64,000 nt of DNA. Origin: Jiella sonneratiae. GTDB lineage: Bacteria > Pseudomonadota > Alphaproteobacteria > Rhizobiales > Rhizobiaceae. This document shows, piece after piece, positions 45,014 through 53,125 of this stretch. Below the pieces are notes generated by a model. That model was not told the origin of the DNA. It did not search any database and saw only the letters and a program-made list of their open reading frames with translations. Numbering within the stretch: position 1 is the first letter of the stretch; each line of letters starts with the position of its first letter. The stretch covers positions 38,841-102,840 of the forward strand of contig NZ_JAFMPY010000022.1 in assembly GCF_017353515.1 (NCBI RefSeq). The letters run 5' to 3'. Made by a program: the position numbers and the translations under genes.

Positions 45014-46792
45014 TCACGCTGCCTCCCGGGCCTTGGCGCCCGTCGGCGATTCTGCGTCGCGGCTTTCCGGGGTCGCCGAAGTCTCGCCGCCCGGCGCCTC
45101 GTTCGGCCGGGCGCCGCCTTCGTATTCCTCGAGGAAGCTCAGGAGCTGCTCGCGATAGAGGTAGTAGTCGGGGTGTTCGAGCAGCGCCTTGCGGCTTCTC
45201 GGGCGCGGCAGGTCGACTTTCATGATCTTGCCGATCTTCGCCTTCGGCCCGTTGGTCATCATCACCACCCGGTCGGCGAGGAGGATCGCCTCGTCGACGT
45301 CGTGGGTAACGCAGACCGCCGTCACCTGGGTCCGCTTCCAGACGTCCATCAGGACGTCCTGGAGCTCCCAGCGCGTCAGCGAGTCGAGCATGCCGAAGGG
45401 CTCGTCGAGGAGGAGCAGCTTCGGCGACAGCGCGAAGGCCCGGGCGATGCCGACCCGCTGCTTCATGCCGTTGGAAAGGTCGGCCGCCCGGCGGTGCATG
45501 GCGTCGCCGAGCCCGACACGGTGCAGGTAATGCTCGACGACGTCGCGCCGCTCGGCGGGCGTCGCGTTCGGATAGACCCGGTCGACGCCGAGGGCGACGT
45601 TTTCGCGGGCCGTCAGCCACGGCATCAGCGACGGCGCCTGGAAGACGACGGCCCGGTCCGGCCCGGCGCCCGACACTTCGCGGCCGTCGAGGACGATGCC
45701 GCCCGAGGAGATGTCGTTGAGCCCGGCGGCCATCGACAGCACCGTCGACTTGCCGCAGCCCGAATGGCCGATGAGCGAGACGAACTCGCCCTTCGCCATC
45801 TTCAGGTCGAAGCCGTCGACGACGGTCAGCGACCCCTTCGGCGTCGGATAGACCTTGCGCACCTCGAAGAACTCGACGAAGCCCCGCTCGATCGGCGAAT
45901 GCGCGGCGTCGCGATAGGCCTTCGGCAGCTCGGGCGCGGGCACCCGCTTCTTCGCCTCGAGGCTGATCGGCACGACGTTCGGCAGCATCACGGGATCGCC
46001 GGCCTCGGCGCTCGCATGCCGGCCCTTCTCCATCAGGTAGTTCGTCACGTCGCGCCGCAGGCGCTTGAAGCCCTCGTTGGCGTTCATCCCGGCGCGGTCC
46101 CGCGGACGGGGCAGGTCGACGGAGAAGGAGGGCCCGAGCGTCGCGCGGGGACCGGGATCGAGAGGAATGATCCGGTCGGCGAGGAGGATCGCCTCGTCGA
46201 CGTCGTTGGTGATCAGGAGAACCGTCTTCTTCTCGACTTGGCTGATCGCCGCGAATTCGTCCTGCAGCTTCGCCCGCGTGAGCGCGTCGAGCGCCGAAAG
46301 CGGTTCGTCGAGGAGGAGCACCTCCGGACTCATCGCCAGGGCTCGCGCCACCGACACCCGCTGGCGCATGCCGCCGGACAGCTCGGCCGGCTTGCGGTCG
46401 GCCGCATGGGCGAGACCGACCATCTCGACATATTTGTCGACCCGCGCCCGGCGCTCGGCCTTCGTCTCCCTGGCGAAGACGCTGTCGACGGCGAGCTGGA
46501 CGTTGCCGCGGACGGTGAGCCAGGGCATCAGCGAATAGGACTGGAAGACGAGGCCGCGCTCGGGGCCGGGCCCGGTCACCTTTTCGCCGCGCATCAGCAC
46601 CTCGCCGGCGTCCGGCGCGATCAGCCCGGCGAGCAGCGACATCAGCGTCGTCTTGCCGGAACCGGAGAAGCCGACGATGGCGACGAACTCGCCTTCCTTG
46701 ACGCTGAGATCGACCTTGTCGAGAATCTCGGCGCGGTTTTTGCCCTCGCCATAGTGCTTGCCGATGGATTTGAGCTCGATGATCGGGGTCAT
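45014..46792 (-). CDS. nitrate ABC transporter, fused double ATP-binding protein (NrtC/NrtD-like)
   Basis: The 592-residue protein holds two complete ATPase domains in one chain. The first has Walker [10 protein letters not shown], signature [10 protein letters not shown] and Walker [13 protein letters not shown]. The second (from about residue 300) has [19 protein letters not shown] and [12 protein letters not shown], each with a switch region ([23 protein letters not shown]). Usually NrtC and NrtD are separate; here both halves are one polypeptide without the solute-binding domain of cyanobacterial NrtC. It powers nitrate import with the NrtB permease encoded 23 bases upstream. Confidence 0.92.
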   Translation of the reverse strand: MTPIIELKSIGKHYGEGKNRAEILDKVDLSVKEGEFVAIVGFSGSGKTTLMSLLAGLIAPDAGEVLMRGEKVTGPGPERGLVFQSYSLMPWLTVRGNVQLAVDSVFARETKAERRARVDKYVEMVGLAHAADRKPAELSGGMRQRVSVARALAMSPEVLLLDEPLSALDALTRAKLQDEFAAISQVEKKTVLLITNDVDEAILLADRIIPLDPGPRATLGPSFSVDLPRPRDRAGMNANEGFKRLRRDVTNYLMEKGRHASAEAGDPVMLPNVVPISLEAKKRVPAPELPKAYRDAAHSPIERGFVEFFEVRKVYPTPKGSLTVVDGFDLKMAKGEFVSLIGHSGCGKSTVLSMAAGLNDISSGGIVLDGREVSGAGPDRAVVFQAPSLMPWLTARENVALGVDRVYPNATPAERRDVVEHYLHRVGLGDAMHRRAADLSNGMKQRVGIARAFALSPKLLLLDEPFGMLDSLTRWELQDVLMDVWKRTQVTAVCVTHDVDEAILLADRVVMMTNGPKAKIGKIMKVDLPRPRSRKALLEHPDYYLYREQLLSFLEEYEGGARPNEAPGGETSATPESRDAESPTGAKAREAA

Positions 46793-46815
46793 GGCTGGTC
46801 TCCCTCTACGTCCGC

Positions 46816-47910
46816 TCAGCGTGTCGACGAGAAGGTGAAGGCGGCCTGCAGCGCGGCCATGATCCGGTCGAGGGCGAAGCCGACGATGCCGATGGTGATG
46901 ACCGCGACGATGATCCGCGCCAGCGAATCCGAGGAGCCGTTCTGGAATTCGTCCCAGACGAACTTGCCGAGGCCGGGGTTCTGGGCGAGCATTTCGGCGG
47001 CGATCAGCACCATCCAGCCGACGCCGAGCGACAGGCGCAGCCCGGTGAAAATCAGCGGCATCGCGGAAGGCAGCACCAGCTTGGTGATGGTCTTGGCGGT
47101 CGAAAGCTGCAGGACCCTGCCGACGTTCACGAGGTCCTTGTCGATCGAGGCGACGCCGAGCGCGGTGTTGATCAGCGTCGGCCAGAGCGAGCAGAGCGTT
47201 ACGGTGATCGCCGAGACCACCATCGACTTCGGAAAGGCTTCCGAGGCGTTCACGTAGAGGGCCGAGACGATCATCGTGACGATCGGCAGCCAGGCCAGGG
47301 GCGAGACCGGCTTGAACACCTGGATGAGCGGATTGAGCGCGCCGTTGACGGTCTTCGACAGGCCGCAGGCGATGCCGACCGGCACGGCGATGATCGTCGC
47401 CAGCAGGAAGCCGAGAAACACCGTCTCGAGGCTGGTGAGGATCTGTTCGGGATAGGTCGGGGCGCCGGTGTAGTCGCGGACCTTGACGCGGTCGGCATGG
47501 CCGGCCTCGACGAGCTTCTGGTTGCGCTCGTCCTGCCGCTCGTAGAAGGCCGTCTTGTCGGCCTCGACCCGCCGGTAGTCCGCGTAGAGGGAGCCGACCT
47601 GCTGCCACACCGCGCCGGGGCCGGGAACCGTCCCGAGCGAGGTCTGGACCTGCGGCGCGAGCGCCGCCCAGACGGCCAGGAAGCCGACGATGCCGATCAG
47701 CGGCACGAAGAGGCCCTGCCAGACGCCCTTCAGGTTGGATCGCGGGTCGTCGCCGGCCGCGATCTTCAGGATCGGCACCGCCCAGCCGAGCCCGACGGCG
47801 GTCAGCGGCCCCGTCGCGCGGGTGATGCGCAGCATGCGCTTTTCCCGCTGCAGCGTGCGCCGCTCCTGCTCTGAGAGCTCGTGGCCCATGAAATCGGAGG
47901 CGGTGCTCAT
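46816..47910 (-). CDS. nrtB: nitrate ABC transporter permease
   Basis: The protein of about 364 residues is a binding-protein-dependent permease. The EAA loop region reads [20 protein letters not shown], and about seven hydrophobic helices are visible, including [20 protein letters not shown] and [11 protein letters not shown]. The N-terminal 110 residues contain an extra soluble segment with one or two hydrophobic stretches, as in long NrtB/CmpB forms. It lies between nrtA and the fused ATPase gene. Start [11 protein letters not shown] (47910) is chosen; 47889 is possible. Confidence 0.92.
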   Translation of the reverse strand: MSTASDFMGHELSEQERRTLQREKRMLRITRATGPLTAVGLGWAVPILKIAAGDDPRSNLKGVWQGLFVPLIGIVGFLAVWAALAPQVQTSLGTVPGPGAVWQQVGSLYADYRRVEADKTAFYERQDERNQKLVEAGHADRVKVRDYTGAPTYPEQILTSLETVFLGFLLATIIAVPVGIACGLSKTVNGALNPLIQVFKPVSPLAWLPIVTMIVSALYVNASEAFPKSMVVSAITVTLCSLWPTLINTALGVASIDKDLVNVGRVLQLSTAKTITKLVLPSAMPLIFTGLRLSLGVGWMVLIAAEMLAQNPGLGKFVWDEFQNGSSDSLARIIVAVITIGIVGFALDRIMAALQAAFTFSSTR

Positions 47911-47995
47911 CTCTCGTCGTGTCCTTGAAGGCTGCGCCGCAGGTCGAAGGCATCCGGCGGCGCGTCGCCGCGCCGGCCGGGCAGGGGACCGTGCT

Positions 47996-49372
47996 TCAGT
48001 TGGAGAGGCTGGCGAGATCGTCGCTGCCCTTGAGGCCGATGGAGAATTTCTTGAGGTAAGCGTTCGGCGCGTGGCCGTCATATTCGATGCCGTCGATGAA
48101 GGCGGCGGTCGCCGGCTTGTAGCCGTCGGTGTCCGGCACCTCGGACGCCTCGAGTTCGCCGTCGTCGATCAGGGATTCGGCGGCTTTCCGATAGATGTCC
48201 GGGCGATAGACGCTCTTCGCCGTCTCGGCATACCAGGCGTCCGGCTTTTCCTCGGCGATCTGGCCCCAGCGGCGCATCTGGGTGAGATACCAGACGGCGT
48301 CGGAATAATAGGGATAGGTCGCGAACTTCTTGAAGAAGACGTTGAAGTCCGGCGCTTCGCGCTTGTCGCCCTTCTCATATTCGAAGGTGCCGGTCATCGA
48401 GTTGGCGATGACCTCGGCATCGGCCCCGACATATTCCGGCCGCGACAGGATCTTCACCGCCTCCTTGCGGTTCTCCGGGCTTGCGTCGAGCCACTTGCCG
48501 GCGCGGATCAGCGCCTTGGTGACGGCGACCGCGGTCTGCGGATTGTCCTCGACGAACTTCGCCGTCATCCCGAAGACCTTCTCGGGATTGTCCTTCCAGA
48601 TCTCGTAGTCGGTGATGACCGGAACGCCGATCCCCTTGAACACCGCCTGCTGGTTCCAGGGTTCGCCGACGCAGTAGCCCTGGATGGTGCCGGCCTCGAG
48701 CGTCGCCGGCATCTGCGGCGGCGGCGTCACCGAGAGGAGGACGTCGGCCTTGATCTGGCCCGAGGTGTCGGAGGGCGAATAGTAGCCGGGGTTGAGCCCG
48801 CCGGCGGCGAGCCAGTAGCGCAGCTCGTAATTGTGGGTCGAGACCGGGAACACCATGCCCATGTTGAAGGGCTTTCCCTGCGCCTTGTACTTCTCGACGA
48901 CCGGCTTCAGCGCCGATGCCGGAATCGGGTGCTCCGGCTTGCCGTCCGGCCCCTCGGCGATGTGCTTCTTCATCTCATCCCAGACGGCGTTCGACACGGT
49001 GATGCCGTTGCCGTTGAGATCCATCGAGAAGGGCGTGACGATGTGGGCCTTGGTGCCGTAGCCGATGGTCGCGGCGAGCGGCTGGCCGGCCAGCATGTGG
49101 GCGCCATCGAGCTCGCCGGTGATCACCCGGTCGAGCAGCACCTTCCAGTTCGCCTGCGGCTCCAGCGTGACGTAGAGCCCTTCGTCCTCGAAGAAGTGCT
49201 TCTCCTTGGCGATGGCGAGCGGCGCCATGTCGGTCAGCTTGATGAAGCCGAACTTCAGCTCGTCCTTTTCCGGGATCAGCATGTCGGCGGCCGCCGGCAT
49301 CGAGGCAAAGGCGGCACCGGCGAGGCTCGCTCCGAGGAAGAAGCGGCGGGTCATCGCAGTCGATATCGGCAT
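47996..49372 (-). CDS. nrtA: nitrate ABC transporter substrate-binding protein
   Basis: The 458-residue protein begins with a Tat-like signal ([20 protein letters not shown]). The mature part belongs to the NrtA/CmpA family: [71 protein letters not shown] and [18 protein letters not shown]. It binds nitrate in the periplasm. The ATG at 49372 is preceded by GGGAG at ten bases. A structured leader with a terminator lies upstream and controls it. Confidence 0.94.
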   Translation of the reverse strand: MPISTAMTRRFFLGASLAGAAFASMPAAADMLIPEKDELKFGFIKLTDMAPLAIAKEKHFFEDEGLYVTLEPQANWKVLLDRVITGELDGAHMLAGQPLAATIGYGTKAHIVTPFSMDLNGNGITVSNAVWDEMKKHIAEGPDGKPEHPIPASALKPVVEKYKAQGKPFNMGMVFPVSTHNYELRYWLAAGGLNPGYYSPSDTSGQIKADVLLSVTPPPQMPATLEAGTIQGYCVGEPWNQQAVFKGIGVPVITDYEIWKDNPEKVFGMTAKFVEDNPQTAVAVTKALIRAGKWLDASPENRKEAVKILSRPEYVGADAEVIANSMTGTFEYEKGDKREAPDFNVFFKKFATYPYYSDAVWYLTQMRRWGQIAEEKPDAWYAETAKSVYRPDIYRKAAESLIDDGELEASEVPDTDGYKPATAAFIDGIEYDGHAPNAYLKKFSIGLKGSDDLASLSN

Positions 49373-49432
49373 GAACAAAGCTCTCCCGTGGCCCGGAGCG
49401 GTGCATCCGCCGGCTGGTCTGTGACAGGAAAC

Positions 49433-49500
49433 AAAAAAGGCTGCCCGACACTTCCCGCCCCGAGCATCGCTCGAAGCGTCTGGGAGAAGAGTCGGCAGCC
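49433..49500 (-). terminator. intrinsic terminator in the nrtA leader (attenuator)
   Basis: On the minus strand GGCTGCC-GAC (from 49500) pairs with GTC-G-GGCAGCC, with one bulged G, and is followed directly by TTTTTT (49438-49433). The stem encloses smaller hairpins. Lying 60 bases before nrtA and after a hexaloop hairpin, it is best read as the terminator that NasT overrides. Confidence 0.78.
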
Positions 49501-49508
49501 TTGCCAGT

Positions 49509-49558
49509 GACGCCCGCCTTTGGACGTCGAAACAGTCAGACGATTACCATCGCCTGAC
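49509..49558 (-). promoter_or_regulatory. ANTAR-type RNA hairpins (NasT target) in the nrtA leader
   Basis: P2 (49528-49509) has a seven-base-pair stem GACGTCC/GGGCGTC closing the hexaloop AAAGGC, with A at position 1 and G at position 4 as required by ANTAR proteins. P1 (49558-49535) is a ten-base-pair stem GTCAGGCGAT/ATCGTCTGAC with loop GGTA; its loop does not fit the hexaloop rule. The terminator starts eight bases after P2. nasT lies upstream in the same cluster. Confidence 0.72.
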
Positions 49559-49879
49559 ATGGATTCTTAGAACAGCTCGCATGATGGTGCAATGCGGAAA
49601 ACGTGATTTTCGCAATATTTTTGAGCGGCTTCGCCATATGCACTCAAAACAGGCATAATGAAATTCGGATGGGCACCGCCGCTGCTCAGCGAGAAAGCAG
49701 CTGCCCGCGCGAGACGCAACCGTGCGACATCAAATGGCGCGGACCCGAGACGGCGGACAGATCGGCTGGCGCATTCGGGTCGCGACGCTGCGCTCAAAAA
49801 TGTTTTGGCGAGCAGGCGTCCATCGATGCCTGAACGAACCGGCTATCCGACCTGCGTCGAGACCGCGAGGCGCCACGAT

Positions 49880-51028
49880 TCACTCGTTCACGTCATACAG
49901 TCCGCGCGGCCCCTGAGGGGTAGCCGCATCATCGTCTCCGGTCATGTCGGATGCCGCCTGATTGCCGTCGCCGATGCCCATCGCCAGGTCGTACAGCGTC
50001 GGATCGAAGGTCGCGCCAGCGATCGCAGCCCCTTCATCGGATGAGGGCGCGTCGCCCCAGCGCACCATCTGGCGATAGAGCCAACGGCCATGGGCCGGGT
50101 CCGGCCGGTTCGCTCCGCCGCCGGCAAAGACCATGAAGTCGGCAATGTCCCGGAACCGGCCCGGCGCCGTCTGCAGCCGGCCGGCAAGGCCCGGCATCAG
50201 CGTCTCAGGCTCGACGTCGAGGCAGTCCCGCGCGGCGAGGAGGCCGGCCAGTTCGGCGAAGTTCTCCGGCCTCGAACACCAGGCCGCCGCGTCCGCGAGC
50301 GCGAGAACGAGACGGGCGAGGGCTTCGGGGTTTTCGTCGGCGAAGGCCTTTCGCACGCCGAGCACCTTCTCCGGACCGCGCCGCCAGATCTCCGCCCGGC
50401 TGGTAACGATGCGCCCGACGCCGCGCGTGACGGCGATCGTGCCCCACGGCTCGCCGGCGCAGAAGCCGTCGATGCCGCCGCCGGAGAGCGCGTCCGGCAT
50501 CAGCGGCGGCGGCACGACGGTGATCTCGACGTCGCGCTCCGGCTCGATGCCGGAGGCGGCGAGCCAGTAGCGCAGATCGTAATTGTGGCTCGAATGATGA
50601 TGGACGACGGCAAGGCGCAGGGGCTGGCCGCCTTCCGCCCTGCGCGCGGCGACGACGGCCGCAAGGGCACGCCCGGCCCCGGCCGGCGCCGCGTCGTAGC
50701 CGGCCGGCCCGGCGCGATCCATCGCCGCCGCGACAACGTTCGAGACCGTCACGCCGTTGCCGCCCAGCGCCAGCACCATCGGGGCGAGCAGCGGCACCGG
50801 CAGCGGCCCGAGCCCGAGATTGGCGGCGATCGGCATCGGCGCCAGCATGTGGGCGCAGTCGAACTGGCCGACGCCGATCCGGTCGCGGATCGTCGCCCAG
50901 GAGGTTTCGCGCTGCAGCGCCAAGGCGACACCGCGCGCTTCGGCAAAGCCTTTCCGGGCGGCGGCGATCAGGACGGCGCCGTCGAGCAGGGGAACGTAGC
51001 CGGCGCGGATGAAGCTCGTCCCGGCCAT
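49880..51028 (-). CDS. nasS: nitrate sensor NasS (NrtA-like)
   Basis: The 382-residue protein resembles NrtA without a signal peptide: FIRAGYVPLLDGAVLIAAAR, FDCAHMLAPMPIAANLGLG, NGVTVSNVVAAAMD, SHNYDLRYWLAASGIEP and GGGIDGFCAGEPWG. In NasS/NasT systems, cytoplasmic NasS binds nitrate and otherwise sequesters NasT. The start overlaps the nasT stop by one base, so both are made together. The final 35 residues are acidic and variable. Confidence 0.9.
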   Translation of the reverse strand: MAGTSFIRAGYVPLLDGAVLIAAARKGFAEARGVALALQRETSWATIRDRIGVGQFDCAHMLAPMPIAANLGLGPLPVPLLAPMVLALGGNGVTVSNVVAAAMDRAGPAGYDAAPAGAGRALAAVVAARRAEGGQPLRLAVVHHHSSHNYDLRYWLAASGIEPERDVEITVVPPPLMPDALSGGGIDGFCAGEPWGTIAVTRGVGRIVTSRAEIWRRGPEKVLGVRKAFADENPEALARLVLALADAAAWCSRPENFAELAGLLAARDCLDVEPETLMPGLAGRLQTAPGRFRDIADFMVFAGGGANRPDPAHGRWLYRQMVRWGDAPSSDEGAAIAGATFDPTLYDLAMGIGDGNQAASDMTGDDDAATPQGPRGLYDVNE

Positions 51029-51618
51029 CACGCGTCTCCGAGAAGATTGTAGGCGGAGACGAGGCTCGCTGCGACGTCGCCGATCCGGCGGTTCTCGTTC
51101 ATCGCCGCGCGGCGCAGCAGCTTGTAGGCCGCATCCTCGTCGATCTTCTTCACCTTCATGAGGATACCCTTGGCGCGGTCGATCGTCTTGCGTTCGGCAA
51201 GTTCGGATTTCGCCTCGGCGAGCTCTCGCGCCAGCCGGCTGACCGCGTTGAAGCGCGAGATCGCCATTTCGAGGATCGGCTTGATCCGCTCCTTGCGCAG
51301 CCCGTCGACCACATAGGCCGAGACACCCGCCTCGATCGCCGCCTCGATCTCGGCGGTGTCCGAGCGGTCGACGAACATCGCCATCGGCCGCTTCACCGCC
51401 CGGGAGACCTGGAAGAAATGTTCGAGCTGGTCGCGGTTGGGATTTTCCAGATCGACGACGATGACGTCGGGGTCGAGCCGCTCGATCCGCTTGACGAGGC
51501 CGGCGACGGTGGTCACCACCGAGACGTTGGCATGGCCCGCCTCGCGCAGGCCCTCCTCGATGATCGAGGCGCGCAGGCCGTTGTCGTCGACGAGAAGGAT
51601 GTTCAGCGGCTGCGCCAT
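51028..51618 (-). CDS. nasT: ANTAR-domain antiterminator NasT
   Basis: The 196-residue protein has a receiver-like domain (NILLVDDNGLRASIIEEGL, with Asp56 in PDVIVVDLENPN) and a C-terminal ANTAR domain (ELAERKTIDRAKGILMKVKK, then AYKLLRRAAMNENRRIGDVA). NasT binds leader RNA and stops premature termination when NasS releases it in the presence of nitrate. A matching leader lies upstream of nrtA. The start at 51618 (MAQPLNILLVDDN) fits the receiver fold; it diverges from the stress-protein gene. Confidence 0.94.
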   Translation of the reverse strand: MAQPLNILLVDDNGLRASIIEEGLREAGHANVSVVTTVAGLVKRIERLDPDVIVVDLENPNRDQLEHFFQVSRAVKRPMAMFVDRSDTAEIEAAIEAGVSAYVVDGLRKERIKPILEMAISRFNAVSRLARELAEAKSELAERKTIDRAKGILMKVKKIDEDAAYKLLRRAAMNENRRIGDVAASLVSAYNLLGDA

Positions 51619-51744
51619 GCCGGGAATATTGCACACGCGAAGTGCTCTTTCGCAACGGCAAAAATCGCTGCGCCGCCGTCCTCCTGCGACGTCATGACGA
51701 GCCGTGAGCGACGAAGGCGGTCCGGTGGCGCGTCGGCCGTTCGA

Positions 51745-51758
51745 TTGATCCCGATCAA
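51745..51758. promoter_or_regulatory. FNR/FixK-type box upstream of the universal stress protein gene
   Basis: TTGATCCCGATCAA is a perfect match to the TTGAT-N4-ATCAA consensus. Its centre is about 73 bases before the usp start, a good distance for a class II activated promoter. Activation under low oxygen is inferred. Confidence 0.7.
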
Positions 51759-51824
51759 GGCCGCCCGCGACCGAAGGCATCAGGCTGGCGTCATCCCCGA
51801 CGGATGCACAAGGAGGATGCCAGC

Positions 51825-52655
51825 ATGTACCGCACGATACTCGTCTGCCTCGATGCCGCCGAACGGGTCGACCGGCTCATGGACGTCGCGCTGCCGCTCG
51901 CCGCCCGGCACGGCGCCCATCTCGTCGGGCTGCATGTGATGCCGAGCGCGCTCGCCGATCTCGCGACCGAAATCTCGGTCGACTATCTGGAGGCGACGCG
52001 CAGGGCGATGCGCCATGCCGCCACGGCCCTGAAGGCGGCATTCGACGAGCGGGTCGCGAGGGACGGGGGCGTGTCGGCGGAATGGCGCTGCGAAGAGCCG
52101 ACCAGCCCGGACTACGCCCGGGCGGTGACGCGTCATGCCCTCTGCGCGGACCTCGTGGTCGTCGCCCAGTCGCACACGTCGGAATGGAACGGCGGCGGCA
52201 TCGTGACCGACGTCCTGTTCGAGACCGGTAGGCCGATCCTGTTCGTGCCGCGGGAAGGGCGTTTTGCCGAAATCGGCCGGTACCCCGTGGTCGCCTGGAA
52301 CGGAACCCGGGAGGCGGCGCGCGCCGCCTTCGACGCGCTGCCGCTGCTTGCGGGCGCCGATCTGGTGCGCGTCCTGTCGATCGATCCCCACCGGGGCGGG
52401 GGGCGGGAGGGGCTCGCGCCCGGCGACGACCTGGCGGCTTCGCTGGCGCGCCACGGCCTGACGGTCGAGACGGCGACCACCTACAGCGGCGAGATCACCG
52501 CCGGCGATGCGCTGCTCAACCATCTCGCCGAGGTCGGTGCCGACCTCCTCGTCATGGGCTGCTACGGCCACTCGCGCATCCGCGAGATGCTGTTCGGCGG
52601 CGTGACGCGCAAGATCCTGCGGGAAATGACCGCCCCGGTCCTGATGTCGCGCTGA
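51825..52655 (+). CDS. universal stress protein, two-domain
   Basis: The 276-residue protein holds two USP folds. The first begins MYRTILVCLDAAERVDRLMD and is degenerate at the nucleotide loop. The second ends LLVMGCYGHSRIREMLFGGV followed by TRKILREM, the G-x2-G-x9-G-S/T ATP-binding pattern. The start at 51825 follows AGGAGG (51811-51816). The FNR/FixK-type box upstream and a strong terminator downstream suggest a single-gene unit induced by oxygen limitation. Confidence 0.9.
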   Translation: MYRTILVCLDAAERVDRLMDVALPLAARHGAHLVGLHVMPSALADLATEISVDYLEATRRAMRHAATALKAAFDERVARDGGVSAEWRCEEPTSPDYARAVTRHALCADLVVVAQSHTSEWNGGGIVTDVLFETGRPILFVPREGRFAEIGRYPVVAWNGTREAARAAFDALPLLAGADLVRVLSIDPHRGGGREGLAPGDDLAASLARHGLTVETATTYSGEITAGDALLNHLAEVGADLLVMGCYGHSRIREMLFGGVTRKILREMTAPVLMSR

Positions 52656-52723
52656 GCGCGGCGGCCGGGGAATATGCCTCGCGACGCGGCCGCGCGCATG
52701 CGCGCGGCATCTGTCGGTCGGCT

Positions 52724-52751
52724 GCCTCGATCGATGATCGGGGCGTTTTTT
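52724..52751 (+). terminator. intrinsic terminator after the stress-protein gene
   Basis: GCCTCGATC pairs with GATCGGGGC around the loop GAT and is followed by G and six Ts. A second perfect palindrome (GCCGCGCGCA and its complement, 52689-52708) lies just before it. Confidence 0.75.
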
Positions 52752-52755
52752 CGCG

Positions 52756-52917
52756 TCAGCGCTGGCGGTCGAACATGCCGGCGTTGAGGCCGAGGTGGCG
52801 GAGCGCTGCCTCGCGCGGACGGCGGCCGGCCTCGACGGCGGCGGCGCATTCGCGTGCCGCACGGAAATCGGCGAAGAAATCGCTGACGTGGGAAACGAAA
52901 CCTCTCTTGCGGCTCAT
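52756..52917 (-). CDS. DUF1127-like small protein
   Basis: The 53-residue protein reads MSRKRGFVSHVSDFFADFRA at the N-terminus and ends REAALRHLGLNAGMFDRQR. The R-x-A-x-x-L-x-x-L-x-D/N-x-G-x-x-R pattern near the end is typical of DUF1127-type proteins, small Arg-rich proteins that bind RNA or affect stress and phosphate metabolism in alphaproteobacteria. The start is preceded by GAGGAG. It is too short for most ORF filters. Confidence 0.72.
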   Translation of the reverse strand: MSRKRGFVSHVSDFFADFRAARECAAAVEAGRRPREAALRHLGLNAGMFDRQR

Positions 52918-53125
52918 GATCTCAGCTCCTCGTTCTGCTTGTCTGTGCTTTCTGCTTCCTTCATTGATCTAGTCTGTCCGGGTGTTTGAAAGAAGCGTCC
53001 ATATGGCGGCCCTGCCATGCAGTGAGAACATGACGATGCCTTCTGTCATGACGGCGGGTCTTTTTGCGGCGCACCGCCGGTCCAGCCGCAAAGCCGGAGG
53101 CCGGCAGCGCCGCCGGAAGGGCTTT

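Larger units (their letters stand above)
49373..49879 (-). other. nrt operon promoter and leader region
   Basis: About 500 bases separate nasS from nrtA. The proximal part (49433-49558) holds two hairpins and an intrinsic terminator, described separately. Further upstream an imperfect inverted repeat TGCGGAAAA/ATTTTCGCA lies at about 49592-49613. No convincing sigma-54 promoter was found. The remaining AT-rich part probably holds the promoter. Confidence 0.55.

Noticed and set aside
49585..49605. Sigma-54 promoter TTGCAC-N5-TGC before the nrt leader
   Set aside because: The GG and GC dinucleotides do not have the required spacing.
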